From Coix lacryma-jobi var. lacryma-jobi (taxonomy: Eukaryota; Streptophyta; Magnoliopsida; Poales; Poaceae), in assembly GCA_009763385.1 (NCBI GenBank), contig CM019826.1:59517127-59581126 (forward strand): a stretch of DNA of 64,000 nucleotides, given 5' to 3'. A program made the position numbers and the translations under genes. The notes under the pieces are model-generated. The model was not told where the DNA came from and did not search any database. It saw only the letters and a program-made list of their open reading frames with translations. Shown here piece after piece: positions 34,093 to 47,059 of the stretch (positions are counted from its first letter, which is position 1; every line of letters starts with the position of its first letter).

Positions 34093-35010
34093 TTCCTGTC
34101 ATTAGGTGACCAATAAAAGCAACATGAGCAAGGATAGTTGATCATAGTCATGAAGTACCATGAGAGACAACTCACAACTTCAATATCTGTTGATCAAAGC
34201 ACTACCCTCCTTAAGAAAGGACCAACTAGAGAACACAAAAGGGTAGCTTGCATATTATTTCCAGTATGTTGACAGCCATAACCAACTTCTGATATCCCAG
34301 AGAAACTCATATGTAAAGGTAAGAACAAGAATTCTGAAATTTCTCGCGAGTAGCAAAACAACAGTGCAGTAAAACAGCCATAACTCGAGCTCTGTTTATC
34401 CAATGAAGTTGAAGTTTACCTTTCTGAAAATCTTATGAAATCATCTACAACTTTCGTGTAGAACACTTTTCCATATTCTGTAGTTAATGTCGTCGAAAAC
34501 AGCAGACAACAGAAACTATTCTAGATTCCAGACAGCACAGATGCATCGACTTGTGAATTTCATAACTCCAAAACCATAATAGCTATCAGGGTGGTTCTTG
34601 CGCTCAGAGAAAGATCATGGAGTCTACTTGTGTCCAGAATTGTTCCATGATTTTGGAACATACATAAACAGTGATATAAGCTGATAAAGACAGACTGCTC
34701 CGGAAGGATAGGATAGAGGGAACAAAAAAAACAGAAACCCAACCTTCTATGCATGAACCTTAAGCCTATCAACTAAACTTAAATGAGATTGGGAGAAAAG
34801 CCACAAAATTATTTGCAGTCATTACAAAGATGCAAAACAACCATTAACATAAAGACAACCAACCAAACATTACAGATTCAAAAGCCACACATGGGCCAAA
34901 GACTTGACTCAACTTCGTTACTAGTGTTTTATTACATAAGAGCTCAAGAACTAGAACACGATACATCTGCAAGAACATCAGGGCAACTTTTCTTGTTCAC
35001 TCTTCATTTG
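34093..35010 (-). other. XC spacer between ORFa and ORFb
   Basis: Aligned with the spacers of units A and B. Nothing recognised. Confidence 0.6.
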
Positions 35011-36038
35011 TCAACTGCTATCAGGGACTTCCTTTGCATCAGGCACTGACATCACTTGTTGGTGGCTACTCTGTAGTGACTGGGCTCTGGCTACTTCCAT
35101 GAGTCGACTGATGGTCTTTTGGGGGCAAGATCTGACATAATGTCCTTCCTGTTGGCAAAGATAACATCTTCCATTGGCTGGATCTGCTGTGGTAGAAGTG
35201 TTGTTTGATGTGTTGTCATCTTGCTTTCTCGGAGGATTGACTTTTACCAGTTTATTCTGCTTCTTAACTCGCTTCGGTGGTTGGAATTCTTTGTAGGTGA
35301 TTGTCCATCCATCTATGTAAACCTGATGTGGAAAGTTCTTAACTGGAGGTGCTTCTAAATGCTTCTGATCTAGGCTTGTCTGACCAAGGGTTGAAACTAG
35401 ATGTGATACTGGAGTAGAACTCAACTGTTGGTGATGTATCAATGGTGGCTCGAATGATTTTGCTTTCCTCTTCTTATCTTCCTTGACTTCACCACTTGGG
35501 TTCGCTTTGACCTCATCGTTGGTTGACTTCTCTTGAAGACATGAGTTCCCATAATGCTTGCAACATAGACATCGATCCTGAACCTCTTGCATCTTGTTGC
35601 TGCTATCTTCCATTAGACTTGCTTCACATTCATTGGGTGATAATGGCATGCCTCGATAATCAATCCTTTCGCCTGATGGTGTTCTTAAAAACACTGAACG
35701 TCGGGAATAATTGACCTCACCTTTACGACCCCTTAACCATCCATGTCCAAGGATAACATCGATTCCTGAGAGTTCCAAAACATTCAGCTTCACTATGAAT
35801 TCACTGTCTTTTATCTGGACTCTAACATCTCGACATTCATGGTTTGCCTCAATTTCTCCAGTTGGAGTACGGACTACTATAAGCTTCTTTGTTGTCCATT
35901 CCCTTATCTTCAGGCGAGCTACAAACTGGGCAGAGATGAACAAGTGCGAGGCACTAGGGTCAAAAAGAACCATGGCAGGTACTGAATTGACTGGGATCAT
36001 GCCATACACAACTTTCTTTGCTCCCTGAATGGTGGTCA
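35011..36038 (-). pseudogene. XC ORFa, C-terminal part (split by S3)
   Basis: These roughly 342 codons continue the frame that is cut at 47454 on the far side of S3. They contain the motif FDPSASHLFIS at the protease site and the knuckle CYLCQQEGHYVRSC. They are open to the normal stop at 35011. S3 inserted between the codons for Asp-Met-Thr and Thr-Ile-His, duplicating GGTCA. The N-terminal half also has its own stop, so this gene was probably already dead or became so later. Confidence 0.85.
36034..36038. repeat. S3 target-site duplication, left copy (GGTCA)
   Basis: GGTCA stands directly before the S3 terminus and again at 47449-47453. The uninterrupted site occurs once in units A (22856-22860) and B (29501-29505). 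Confidence 0.97.
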
Positions 36039-36306
36039 TGAAGGACCGAAAGTGCTACCAGAAAGCAACCAGGGGGGGTGAATGGGAGCTTCAAAAATTT
36101 CCTTTCGGAATCTTATGGCCACTGTCCCGAGAATCAACCCAAAGGCAAACCTAGAGCTTGTAGGTGTCCACGACCCTAGATGTAGGGTGGATGCTTCCGA
36201 GAAGCACAGCGTGACACTACACAACTCTAGAAACCCTACGCAAAAGCCGGAAATCAAAACCGACAACGGACGTACAAACCGCGGACGAAACGGCGTAGAA
36301 CAGCAC

Positions 36307-36552
36307 TGACCGGACTCTGCGTGCGTCCGGTCACTGACCACCGGACGCATCCGGCTTACTGTTTGTGACCGGACTCACAGTCACGGTGCGTACGGTCACT
36401 GCCTCAGCGTCCGGTCAGATCAAACAAAATGAGGAACAGTAAGTGTGATGCGTCTGGTCCTTGATCAATCGTGTGTCCGGTCGCGTTACAAAGAAAACAC
36501 TGCGAATGAGTTCAACGACCGGACTCATAGCCCTAGCGTCCGGTCGGCCCGA
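36307..36552 (-). repeat. CCGGACGC/GCGTCCGG palindrome cluster in the S3 3' LTR
   Basis: Repeats of GACCGGACTC, GCGTCCGGTC and CACCGGACGC. It occupies the same relative LTR position as the clusters of S1 and S2 but has a different core word. Confidence 0.78.
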
Positions 36553-37354
36553 CACCAGAGTCTAGTCACCCCGAAAAACATTGTTCGTCCACCGATTCGA
36601 CTTGATCTCACCCAAAACGAATCCTCTAGGGATCAATCTTGGTGAGATGAGTCACAAGGAGGATAGTGAGCTATCTCTAAGAGATCATGGCTCGAACCTA
36701 TCTCCAAATCGATGAATCGAAGAAATTCGGGGGAAGGGAGAAAAACTTGACCCGAAACGAAAATCGACCGATCTACTAGCTCGTGAGGTTAGAGGAGAAT
36801 TCCTTCAGTGGAAAGAAGTGCCTCACGATCTAGAACATCTTGGTTCAAACGGATTTGCGAAAGACACACCAAGTAGAGAGATCGATCAACGGGAAAATCA
36901 TGGAGAAAAGCAACCTGCCAAGAACACGAAGAAAATGCGAATCACAGCCATCAATTTGCAACCGTGTGGCTACCACACACTACAACAGTGAGATTACAGT
37001 CTCACTTCCTCAAAATCTCATGAACACAGAGGTATGATTGTCTTCTCTGTGGATCTCAGTTCGCTACAGCAGGGGATAGGGAGAGCAGGAAAACCTAGAA
37101 GGCAAAATAGCAAATCACTGAGATGAAGTGGGAGGAGGGTGTCTCCCTCTACTTATCCTAATTCTAATTCCTACTCTACCCCTCACAAATTATAGAGCGA
37201 ACCAGCTAAACCCTAGGGTTAGTCTGGACCAACTCGAAGATGTTGGTGATCCAACGGCCACGCCCGCACAACTGGTAGCGTTGCCTCGACGCAACCTCAC
37301 CGATTGCCGCCACGTGCCGCCACCACTCCGCTTGTCCTTTTCCCGGACTTCACC

Positions 37355-37578
37355 CCTGGTTTTGAGGTCCAAACCGGGAAACCAGCCTTCACGACCAACC
37401 CCCGGTTTTGAGGCCCAAACCGGGAAACCAGCCATCCATCACTTAAGTTTTGTGGCCCAAACTCAGAAACCCGCAGCGCCCAGGTTTTGAGGCCCAAACC
37501 TGGAAACCGTCCTCAGCCCGAGTTTTGTGGCCCAAACTCGGAAACCATCAGCGCCCAGGTTTTGACGCCCAAACCTAG
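37355..37578 (-). repeat. Hairpin array in the S3 3' LTR
   Basis: About six units with the three stem classes seen in S1 and S2. Confidence 0.8.
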
Positions 37579-37967
37579 AAACCGTCCACTCGGTGGTTTT
37601 TCTGTGGCTCAACCACCAAACCGAGCCGTAGAGGGGATGCACCGCCCGTGCACCCCGTCCACCGACACGTGTCCCCAGGTCCTCGACCCAAGCAACACCG
37701 TTCCCGCAAGTCTTTGCTCGTCGCTGTCCTAGGCTGTCAGCCACCACAGCTGATCCTCGGGCCACCGGTCCCTCAGTCCAAGCCTCACATCCGCCCTTCA
37801 CCACTCTCGGTCCATCGGCACGACACGTCTCTACTTGACCTTCACCTTGCCTTTGATCACTGTATCCGTGCTCAACACCTGCACAACAGAAGCCAAAGAA
37901 CATGCACATTATCCCAGTTGACAATCACTCATCACTCAGAGACTCGGCATACACCCATGTATCCGCA

Positions 37968-39634
37968 ATCTCCCCCTTGATGAGTGCATTGTCAACTATC
38001 GACACAAATCATAAATGGAGTAGAGATAGGAAGGAAGAAGGAGAGAGAACTCGACCAAATGACCCAAAAGCATATCAAAGCCGAGGAAGGTCAAGTGGAA
38101 AGAGCAAAACAACTTGGTTCCCAAAGACATGGGCAACGGCTCGACGCAACCAAGCAAAGCAAAGCTAGCCCTCAAGAAGAGGTAGAACAGGCTCAACACC
38201 GCTAGCGAGAAAGCTCGATACCAATTGAAGAATCAATTGGAAATTAAGCAAAATAGAGCTAGCCCTCAAGAAGAGGCAGAACGGGCTCAACACCGCTAGC
38301 GAGGAAGCTTGATACCAACTGAAGAAAGCTAGAAATCAGCTGAGGAACAATGAATCAAAGGTGCTACTTCCTCAAGAAAGAGGCAAAGGCTCAACACAAC
38401 TAGCTACCAAAAATGCTCGAAACCAACTGTCACCACCTCAAAAACGCAACAGCGAGCAAACTCCCCCTCGAATGGTGCACACAACCAGGAAATCTCCTCC
38501 TTAGTTCAACTCGGAAAATACATGATGTATCAACATTTTCTCCCCCTTAGTTGAACACAGAAGGCACTCATGATTTGTCAATATTTTCTCCCCCTTAGTT
38601 GAAAATACACCATCAAGCAAATTTCTCCCCCTTGACAGAATAACTCCCCCTTCCAAAATGCATATGAGTCAAAATGCAAGTTAGCAGCTTCAGGGATATA
38701 GTCAATAGAATATGAAGATGCTCGACAAAGTGCTGATCCGTTGACTCAATAATATGCACATAATGCTAGCAGAGGCTCAAACTGATCACCAAATACGAAA
38801 TATGAACATGTGAGCAAAGTGAGTATTTTTAAGCCAAAAAGGTATTCACCATCAAAATAGCACCAAACATGTATAGACAGGAAGTCAAACAAGTGCGAAA
38901 CATGTATACAAGGTGAACTACCCCTAGCACAGTTCAATCATCATGCTATAGAGTGAAACATAGACTTGTGTATCCAAATTTTATCGGAGTTGCTGCGGTT
39001 AGATTACACAAGTTCAAATTTTAGCATGTGATTGCGAGAGGTTGAAAGCTTGTCATTGCCTAACTTTTCCACTGTGCAAAGCCTATGCAGAAGCAATCAG
39101 AAGCTTAAAGCAGCAGTTTCGGTCATGCAATACACAGCTCAAGTTTAACTCAAAGTGCAATGAGAAACAGTCTCGAAACTGTGATGTGCTGACAAGCAGT
39201 CCCATCTCGATCTTTCCAATTGACTTAACTTGGTTCAAATTTTATCTCAGAATATGAACATACCAAGCAAGTGAATGACTCAGAACTAGAGACATAGCAA
39301 CCTAGCATATATGAAAAGCACGAGTGAATTCTACACATCCTACACATGCTAGTTGCATATCTCAATGGTGAACAATTTCAAGTTTAATGTTCATTAAGCA
39401 GATTTACCATTTGAAAATAGCTCAGCTCACAACATGCATTAGTGATCAGAAAGAGCATAAGCTATAAGCATCATCATAAAGCATCGGAGCAAATACTAGA
39501 CATAGCATAGCCACATTCTAAAGATTATATACATGAAGCTCTGAATGTAAAAATGCAAGATGAAATGCAGAAGAGATACCAATTGAAAAATTCAAAGTCA
39601 GGTTATGATAGAAGAGTCAAAATGTTTCCCCCAT
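37968..39634 (-). other. S3 noncoding tail with multiple polypurine tracts
   Basis: There is no gene in these 1.67 kb. On the plus strand CTCCCCCTT-type tracts occur at about 37970, 38462, 38541, 38570, 38626 and 38646. The first adjoins the LTR and is the primary tract. The cluster is the clearest Sirevirus signature in the window. Confidence 0.8.
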
Positions 39635-42600
39635 CTAAAAGGGGAAACACACACCAAGCTCACCTCTCAACCTAGCAAAAGTTGATTGGTCCAAAGGTTT
39701 GGTGAAAATATCAGCCAACTGATGATGAGTATCGACATGGCGAAGGTCAATATCACCCTTCTCATAGTTGTCTCGCAGAAAATGAAAGCACACTTCAATG
39801 TGTTTGGTGTTAGAGTGCAGCAGGGGTTCTTAGCGACGCTAATAGCACTCGTGCTGTCACAAAGCAAAGGAACGTGAGAAAAGCTCAGACCAAAATCACG
39901 CAAAGTGGCCATCATCCAAAGCAACTGGGAACAGCAGCTAGCCGCAGCAACATACTCCGCCTCCGTGGTAGACTGGGCGACACTAGACTACTTGCGAGAA
40001 GAACACGACACAAGAGAAGAACCAATAAACTAACAAGTCCCAGAAGTGGACTTGCGATCAATACGGCAACCAGCAAAATCGGCATCAGAATAATCGCAAA
40101 GGGAGAGGGTGGAGGAAGCAGAATACCAAATCCCAAATTCTGGAGTGAAGAATAAGTACCTCATAATGCGCTTGACCGCCTGACGGTGAGAAGTGCGCGG
40201 CGACGACTGAAATCGCGCGCACAGACACACTGCGAACTGGATGTCCGGGCGTGTCGCCGTTAGGTATAGCAGCGACCCGATCATACTCCGGTACTCCTTC
40301 TGGTCTACAGCTTCTCCATCCTTGTCTGCATCCAGGGTTGCCGTGGTCGGCATGGGTGTTGGAAGAGGCTTGGCCTCACCCATGTCAAACTTCTTCAGGA
40401 TGTCCTTGGTGTACTTGCCCTGGTGCACGAACGTCCCCTCTCGGGATTGCTTGATTTGCAACCCGAGGAAAAACGTCAACTCGCCCATCATGCTCATCTC
40501 AAACTCCCTGCTCATAGTGTCTGCAAACTTGGCAACCAAAGCGTGAGAAGAACCACCGAAAATGATATCATCCACATAAATCTGGACCAAGAGAGTGTCA
40601 TTGCCTTGCTTGAGGAGAAAGAGCGTTTTATCCACACATCCCATTTTAAAACCCTTAGCAAGCAAAAAGGTTTTCAACCTATCATACCAGGCTCTAGGGT
40701 CTTGTTTCAAACCATACAAAGCTTTGTGAAGTTTAAAGACATGGTTTGGAAACTTGGGATTTTCAAAACCGAGGGGTTGTTTCACATATACTTCCTCTTC
40801 TATGTAGCCGTTTAAGAAGGCACTCTTGACATCCATTTGAAAAAGTTTAAACCCTGTGGATGCAGCAATAACCAAGAGTATCCTAATTGCCTCCAAACAT
40901 GCTACAGGAGCAAAAGTCTCCTCATAGTCTATCCCCTCCTTCTGACTCTACCCCTGGGCTACTAGTCAGGCCTTGTTTCTCACAACATGGCCATCCTCTC
41001 CTTGTTTGTTTTTGAAAACCCATTTTGTCCCAATAGGGTGACACTCAGGAGGAAGAGAAACCAAAACCCAAACCTGATTTCTTTCAAAATTTTCAAGCTC
41101 CTCATGCATGGCATTAACCCAATCTGGATCAGATAAAGTGTGTCCAACATCTCGGGGTTCAAAATCAGCAACAAATGCAGAATGAGCAAAGTGAGAGATT
41201 TGTTGTGACCTTGACCGAGTGACACGTTCGCCGATGCTGCCGATCATCTGCTGAGGCGGGTGTTGGCGCTAAATGTGGCGTGGCGCCTCTCGAGTTGATG
41301 TAGCCTCCCACTCAACAGCAGCTGGTGCCTCCTCGGGTACAAAAGGTACCGCTCGAGGTGGCGGATCCCACGGCCCCCAAGTAGTCGAAGAGGGATTGGG
41401 GCCGTGAGTTGTAGTAGAAGCCGCTCTTTGCGGCACAGCAGGTGGAGGAGGTGTTGGGTCATCCATCCCTTCAGCACCCTCTTCCTCATCATCAAAAAGA
41501 CGCTCAAAACGAGAAGAAGGCCAAACCATGGTCTCGTTGAAGGTGACATCGGATGTCTCCATGACTCGGTTAGTATCAAGGTTAGGTACACGATATGCAC
41601 GATTATGAGTGCCATAACCCAATAATACACCGTCAGAAGAACGAGACTCAAACTTATCCAAGTTGCCCTTTTGAGTATAAAACAATGGCAACCGAAGACT
41701 CTAAAATAACTCACCTTGGGCTATCTTCCAAAACGCAACTCATAAGAAGCCTTTTTCAAGAAAGCTCGAAGAAAAATGCGATTGGAAATGCAGCATGCAG
41801 TGCTCATAGCTTCGGCCCAGTATCGCCTAGGAGTCCTATGCTCATCGAGCATCGTCCTGGCCATCTCTACAAGGGTCTGATTCTTCCTTTCTACAACACC
41901 ATTCTGAGGCGGTGTGTAGGGAGAAGAAAACTGATGCTCTAAACCCAAAGAGTTACAAAACTTCTCAAAATCCGAGTTTTTGAACTCGGAACCGTTATCA
42001 CTTCTAATAGCTTGCATCGAGTTCAAAGGGAACTCGTTTTGAAGACGCAAAATCAGATTGCGAGCAAAAGAGAAAGTCTCAGTTTTCTCAGCTAAACAAA
42101 ATACCCACGAATATCTCGAAAAGTCATCAACAACAACAAGCACATACCACTCCCCCCCAACCGAGCTCACCTGAGCTGGACCAACAAGGTCCATGTGCAA
42201 AAGCTCTCCAGGGTGCTTGGTCATGACCTGAGTCACTGGATGGTGGGGAGCGGCAACCATCTTCCCATGTCTACAAGAATGGCAAACAAGATCCTTCTCC
42301 ATGGATAACTTGGGCAATCCTCGGATTAGTCCAAGTGAACCTAGTCTTGCAAGCAAGTCGAAGCTCAAATGTCCTAGTCTCCTATGCCACTTCCAAAGAT
42401 CAGAGGAGGAGGGTCCAGCCAAAAGACAACGAGAAACTTCAAATGACTCCGAGAAATTCGCACGAAATACTTTCCCAAAGGGCGAAATCACACAAACAAG
42501 ATTGCCCTGAGGATCCAAAATGCGACTGAGATTCGGTTTAAAACGAATCTCATAGTCATCATCGAAAAGTTGCGAAATAGAGAGAAGGTTAAAATGCAAG

Positions 42601-42805
42601 TTAGAAACAAGATCAACATCGCGCAACACAAAGTGCTCATTAACTCGCACTGACCCACGAGACAACACTTTACCTTTACTATTGTCGCTGAAGGTGATAA
42701 ACTCCTTTCCGGCGACCGGACTAAGACTGGAGAACCCCTTGGCGTTTCTGGTCTTGTGCCTCAAACACCCAGAATCCACCAACCAAACGTTCTCCAATTG
42801 TTTTA
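39635..42805 (-). pseudogene. pol: S3 pol (protease, integrase, RT, RNase H), few defects
   Basis: The first 358 codons (42797 to 41721) are open. They contain the protease motif WLVDSGC, the HHCC zinc site (WHRRLGH, then CHSCRHGK) and the integrase triad in HMDLVGP, RSDNGSEF and VVERKN. A TAG follows at about 41718-41720. A one-base loss in an A run near 41667 then shifts the frame. Reverse transcriptase is open from 40896 to 40030, with FQMDVKSAFLNGYIEEE and QIYVDDIIFGG (about 40563-40580). RNase H follows with STTEAEYVAAA and a frameshift near 39820. The stop is at 39635-39637. No ATG begins this frame, so expression would need readthrough, frameshifting or splicing. Confidence 0.92.
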
Positions 42806-42811
42806 CCTACA

Positions 42812-45427
42812 TCAATAAAAAGACATAGGGTGAGCATACGGTCCAACACTAGGGTTAGTGAAGTAGGGAGAATACCAGTGTTGGGCCGGTTGCTCAAAAG
42901 AACGGTTAGCAGAAAAACCATTCCTAGCACGTCTACGGGAAGAGCGATCACCACGTAGAGGAAAACGTGGTCCGCTAAGGGAGGAGCGTCCATCGCGATA
43001 CTCAAAACGCGGTGGTGGAAAACGCTCAACTAAAAAGACACCGCCACGGGGTCCATAGCCCACAACTGCAGGCTCCTGCAGGGCACGACCTCCTCGCGGC
43101 CTAGGCCTAGGAGCTTGAGGTTTAGGACCTCTAGGCCTAGCGGCACACCTCTGAACATTCGGCACATGTACATCATGGAAAGGATGGTACATGTCCGTGT
43201 TGTTCATCTCCTTTGCACGGCGAGCCTCTCTCTTGCGTCGAAAGCAAAACTCACTCAAGTGTCCATCTCTCCCACAATGCTCACAATGGTACCTCACCAC
43301 TCTCAAAGGGGGTTGATGGTACTCACGGTAGTGGGTGTGGATCACTTTGCCCTTCTGTGGCATAAGCTCCTCTTGGATAGGTGGCATGGTGTCAAGCTTA
43401 TTTTTCAAGTGGTAGGGCTTGGGATGCCATGTATGTTTCTTGGGTGGAGCTCTCGGAGGTTCAACAACCATTCCATCCTTAGTGTTAGGCTTGAGAGGCT
43501 CTTTGGGTGGAATCTTAGTAAGCGTGGGAGTAGTGGTGGAGTTGGGCTTCTCACATGGGTTAAGACCACTCGACTCTCCAATCTTGACAAAAGATGAAAC
43601 ATCTACGCCCGGAGCAAAGCCTACACCTGGACCTCCAGCAGCACGCTTGAATTGGGAGATCATCATCCCGAGCTGCGACTCACCACTAGACACCCATGAC
43701 AAGATGGTCCGAAGGTATGTGTTTTCCTCCTCGGTTTGCATCTTGTCATGCTTCACGTTGGCTATCTCCATCTCCAAGCCCTCACACAGAACACACCTAG
43801 CCACACAAGTGCTACCCGAGCTGGCCTCTTCAAGAGACACAATCTTGGCATTCTTCTCTGCCAACTCGGATTGCAAACCCGCACAGGACTTGCACGCACC
43901 AAGCACCGAAGATCTAGCTCTCAGCTCATCCACCTCACCTACCAACATAGCATACTTGCCTCTCAAAGTGAGAAGGTTAGTCATGTGTGTGGTGCACATC
44001 TCGCACTCCTCCTCCTCGGTGACAACTACGGTGGACTTGACAAATTCAAGTTCCTTCACTGTGTCCTCTTACTTTTGCCTAAACTCCTTCCGCTCTCTAG
44101 CAGCACGCCTAAGCAGCTTATCTTGACTAAGAAGAGCGGCAGTAAGCTTCTCGACCTTAGCAGAAAGCTCATCGGGGGTTAGAGATACCTGGGAGGTGTC
44201 GTCGTCGTTCCGAGGGATCTCCTCCAGCTCGCCGTCGACCTCCTTGCCGAGGGCCCTGGTGCAGAAGCCCTCGTCGTCGGCGAAGAAGCAGAGGCCGTTG
44301 AGCTTGTCCTCGATCCTCTTCTTCTTCTCGGACTCATCATCGCTTGAGGAAGCGGAGTCGTCATCCGAGTCATCGACGTCACCGAGTGTAGCAAAGAATG
44401 CACGCTGCTCAGCCTGGGCCTTCTCCATGTACTTGGTCTTGATGTACTCCTTATTGAAGCCGCCCTTCCGCTTGTGCTTCGCGGGGATGTACTTCTCCTT
44501 GCGCTTGCCGGAGTCATACTTGTGCCCATGATCCGCCTTGCCGAAGGTCTGTTTGTTCTTCTTCGGGCATATGGAGATGAAGTGGTTAGGGTCGCCGCAC
44601 TCGAAACATCCCGAGCGTCCTCCTCCGCGGCGACGGTTCATGCGGTTGTTGTGAAACCGCGAGAACCGGTTGGCGAGCAATGCTAGCTCGTCATCCCCCA
44701 TGAACTCCAGCTGCTCCTCTGTTATAGAAAGAAGAGAAGAGAGTGCAAAGCCTCCAGAGGGGTTAGCAGAAGAGCCAGAAAGCAAAGCCATCGACGGGCC
44801 AGAAGGATTTTCATAAGAAGCCCTCGCCATGGCATCGATCTCACTGGACTTGAGCTTACTAAAGAGCTCGTCGCATGTGAGGGTCTCATAGTTAGGTGAT
44901 TCGATGATCGCCTGAACTTTGGAATCCCACACCGACCGATCAAGGGTATGTAAAAGCTTCAAAGCCCTCTCATGATCGTCGAAAGGCAACAGCTCCTTGT
45001 TCGCTCTCATCCTGTTGACAATCACCTGAAAGCGAGCGAATAAACTTTCTATGCTCTCGCCAGGCACGTGTCGAAAGTTCTCATACTCTCGCTTGAACCA
45101 CTCGTAGAGACGGGTTTTGACTTGAGTGGTTCCCTCATGGAAACGCATGAGGGTAGCCCATATCTCCCGAGCCATAGCGAGGTGGGAAACGCGATCAAAC
45201 TCAATCATGCTCAGGCATGAGAAAAGAGCAATACGGGCTCAGTTATTGACATCGTGCTCATCAATCTGATGTTGAGTAGCACGAGCAGCCAAGACCACGT
45301 AATCAGCAGAGTTGCAAATATCCCAGATTGAAGCACCCAAACTCTGAAGATAGGCCGACATGCGTATCTTCCAATACGCATAATTTGTCCCATCGAAAAA
45401 CGGCGGTTTGCCCACGCCGCGATCCAT
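42812..45427 (-). pseudogene. gag: S3 gag (Sirevirus type), two stops
   Basis: One frame runs 872 codons from MDRGVGKPPFFDG to a TGA at 42812-42814, broken only by a TGA at about 45236-45238 (CGA in S2) and a TAA near 44066. It contains the Copia gag core, a complete first knuckle CFECGDPNHFISIC (about 44560-44605), an acidic serine-rich stretch, a probable coiled coil (about 43900-44150), and a second knuckle CEHCGRDGHLSEFC (about 43255-43300). The arginine- and glycine-rich tail would help RNA binding. A gag of this length with two knuckles fits Sireviruses. The stop lies six bases upstream of a splice-donor-like AGGTAAA. Confidence 0.92.
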
Positions 45428-45475
45428 GTCGCCTTCTGTGGATCTAGAACCGGCTAAGGTGAAAGATCCTTAACC

Positions 45476-45489
45476 CACTCCGATACCAA
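45476..45489 (-). promoter_or_regulatory. S3 primer binding site
   Basis: TTGGTATCGGAGTG on the minus strand next to the 5' LTR. It is a slightly mutated form of the S2 tRNA-Met site. Confidence 0.85.
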
Positions 45490-45767
45490 TTGAAGGACCA
45501 AAAGTGCTACCAGAAAGCGACCAGAGGGGGGGAGGGGTGAATGGGAGCTTCAAAAATTTCCTTTCGGAATCTTGTCACCACTGTCCCGAGAATCAACCCC
45601 AAAGGCAAATCTAGAGCTTGTAGGTGTCCACGACCCTAGATGTAGGGTGGATGCTTTCGAGAAGCAAAGCATGACACTACACAACTCTAGAAAAACAATG
45701 CAAAAGCCAGAAATCAAAACCGACAAGGGACGTACAAACCGTGGGCGAAACGGCGTAGAACAGCACT

Positions 45768-46024
45768 GACCGGACTCTGCCTGCGTCTGGTCACTGACCA
45801 CCGGACGCGTCTGGTCGAACGAAATCCAATTTGGAAGCTTACTGTTTGTGACCGGACTCACAGTCACGGTGCGTCCGGTCACTGCCTCAGCATCCGGTCA
45901 GATCAAACAAAATGAGGAACAGTAAGTGTGATGCGTCCGATCCTTGATCAATCGTGCGTCCGGTCGCGTTACGAAGAAAACACTGCGAACGAGGTCAACG
46001 ATCGGACTCACAGCCCTAGCGTCC
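45768..46024 (-). repeat. CCGGACGC/GCGTCCGG palindrome cluster in the S3 5' LTR
   Basis: Collinear with 36307-36552, including one extra CGCGTCTGG unit near 45805. Confidence 0.78.
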
Positions 46025-46834
46025 GATCGGCCCGACACCAGAGTCTGGTCACCCCGAAAAACGTTGTTCGTCCACCGATTCAACTTGATCTCACCCAAAA
46101 TGAATCCTCTAGGGATCAAACTTGGTGAGATGAGTCACAAGGAGGATAGTGAGCTATCTCTAAGAGATCTTGGCTCGAACCTATCACCAAATCGATGAAT
46201 CGAAGAAATTCGGGGGAAGGGAGAAAAACTTGACCCGAAACGAAAATCGACCGATCTACTAGCTCGTGAGGTTAGAGGAGAATTCCTTCAGTGGAAAGAA
46301 GTGCCTCACGATCTAGAACAACTTGGTTCAAACGGATTTGCGAAAGACACCAAGTAGAGAGATCGATCAACGGGAAAATCGTGGAGAAAAGCAACCCGCG
46401 AAGAACACGAACAAAATGCGAATCACAACCATAAATTTGCAACCGTGTGGCTACGACACGCTACAACAGTGAGATTACGGTCTCACTTCCTCAAAATCTC
46501 ACGAACACAGTGGTTTGATTGTCTTCTCTGTGGATCTCAGTTCCCTACAGAAGGGGATGGGTAGAGCAGGAAAACCTAGAAGGCAAAATAGCAAATGACT
46601 GAGATGAAGTGGGAGGAGGGTGTCTCCCTCTACTTATCCTAATTCTAATTCCTACTCTACCCCTCACTAATTACAGAGCGAACCAGCTAAACCCTAGGGT
46701 TATTCTGAACCAACTCGAAGATGTTGGTGATGCGACGGCCACGCCCGCACAACTGGTAGCGTTGCCTCGACGCAACCTCACCGATTGCCGTCACGTGCCG
46801 CCACCGCTCTGCTTGTCCTTTTCCCGGACTTCAC

Positions 46835-47059
46835 CCCCGGTTTTGAGGCCCAAACCGGGAAACCAGCCTTCACGACCAACCCCCAGTTTTGAGGCCCAAA
46901 CCTGGAAACCAGCTGCCCATCGCCTGAGTTTTATGGCCCAAACTGAGAAACCCGCAGCGCCCAGGTTTTGAGGCCCAAACCTGGAAACCATCCTCAGCCC
47001 GAGTTTTGTGGCCCAAACTCGGAAACCATCAGCGCCCAGGTTTTGAGGCCCAAACCTGG
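46835..47059 (-). repeat. Hairpin array in the S3 5' LTR
   Basis: Six units collinear with 37355-37578. The second unit has stem CCAGTTT against AAACCTGG, a partly broken pair. Confidence 0.8.

Larger units (their letters stand above)
36039..37967 (-). repeat. S3 3' LTR (1,929 bp)
   Basis: On the plus strand it runs from TGAAGGACCG to TGTATCCGCA. The polypurine tract lies beyond 37967. It lacks about 20 bases near 36350 that the 5' LTR keeps. Confidence 0.95.

Noticed and set aside
19816..36038. X genes as a tandem cluster of host genes
   Set aside because: Each unit is bounded by LTRs with TG...CA ends, primer sites and polypurine tracts.
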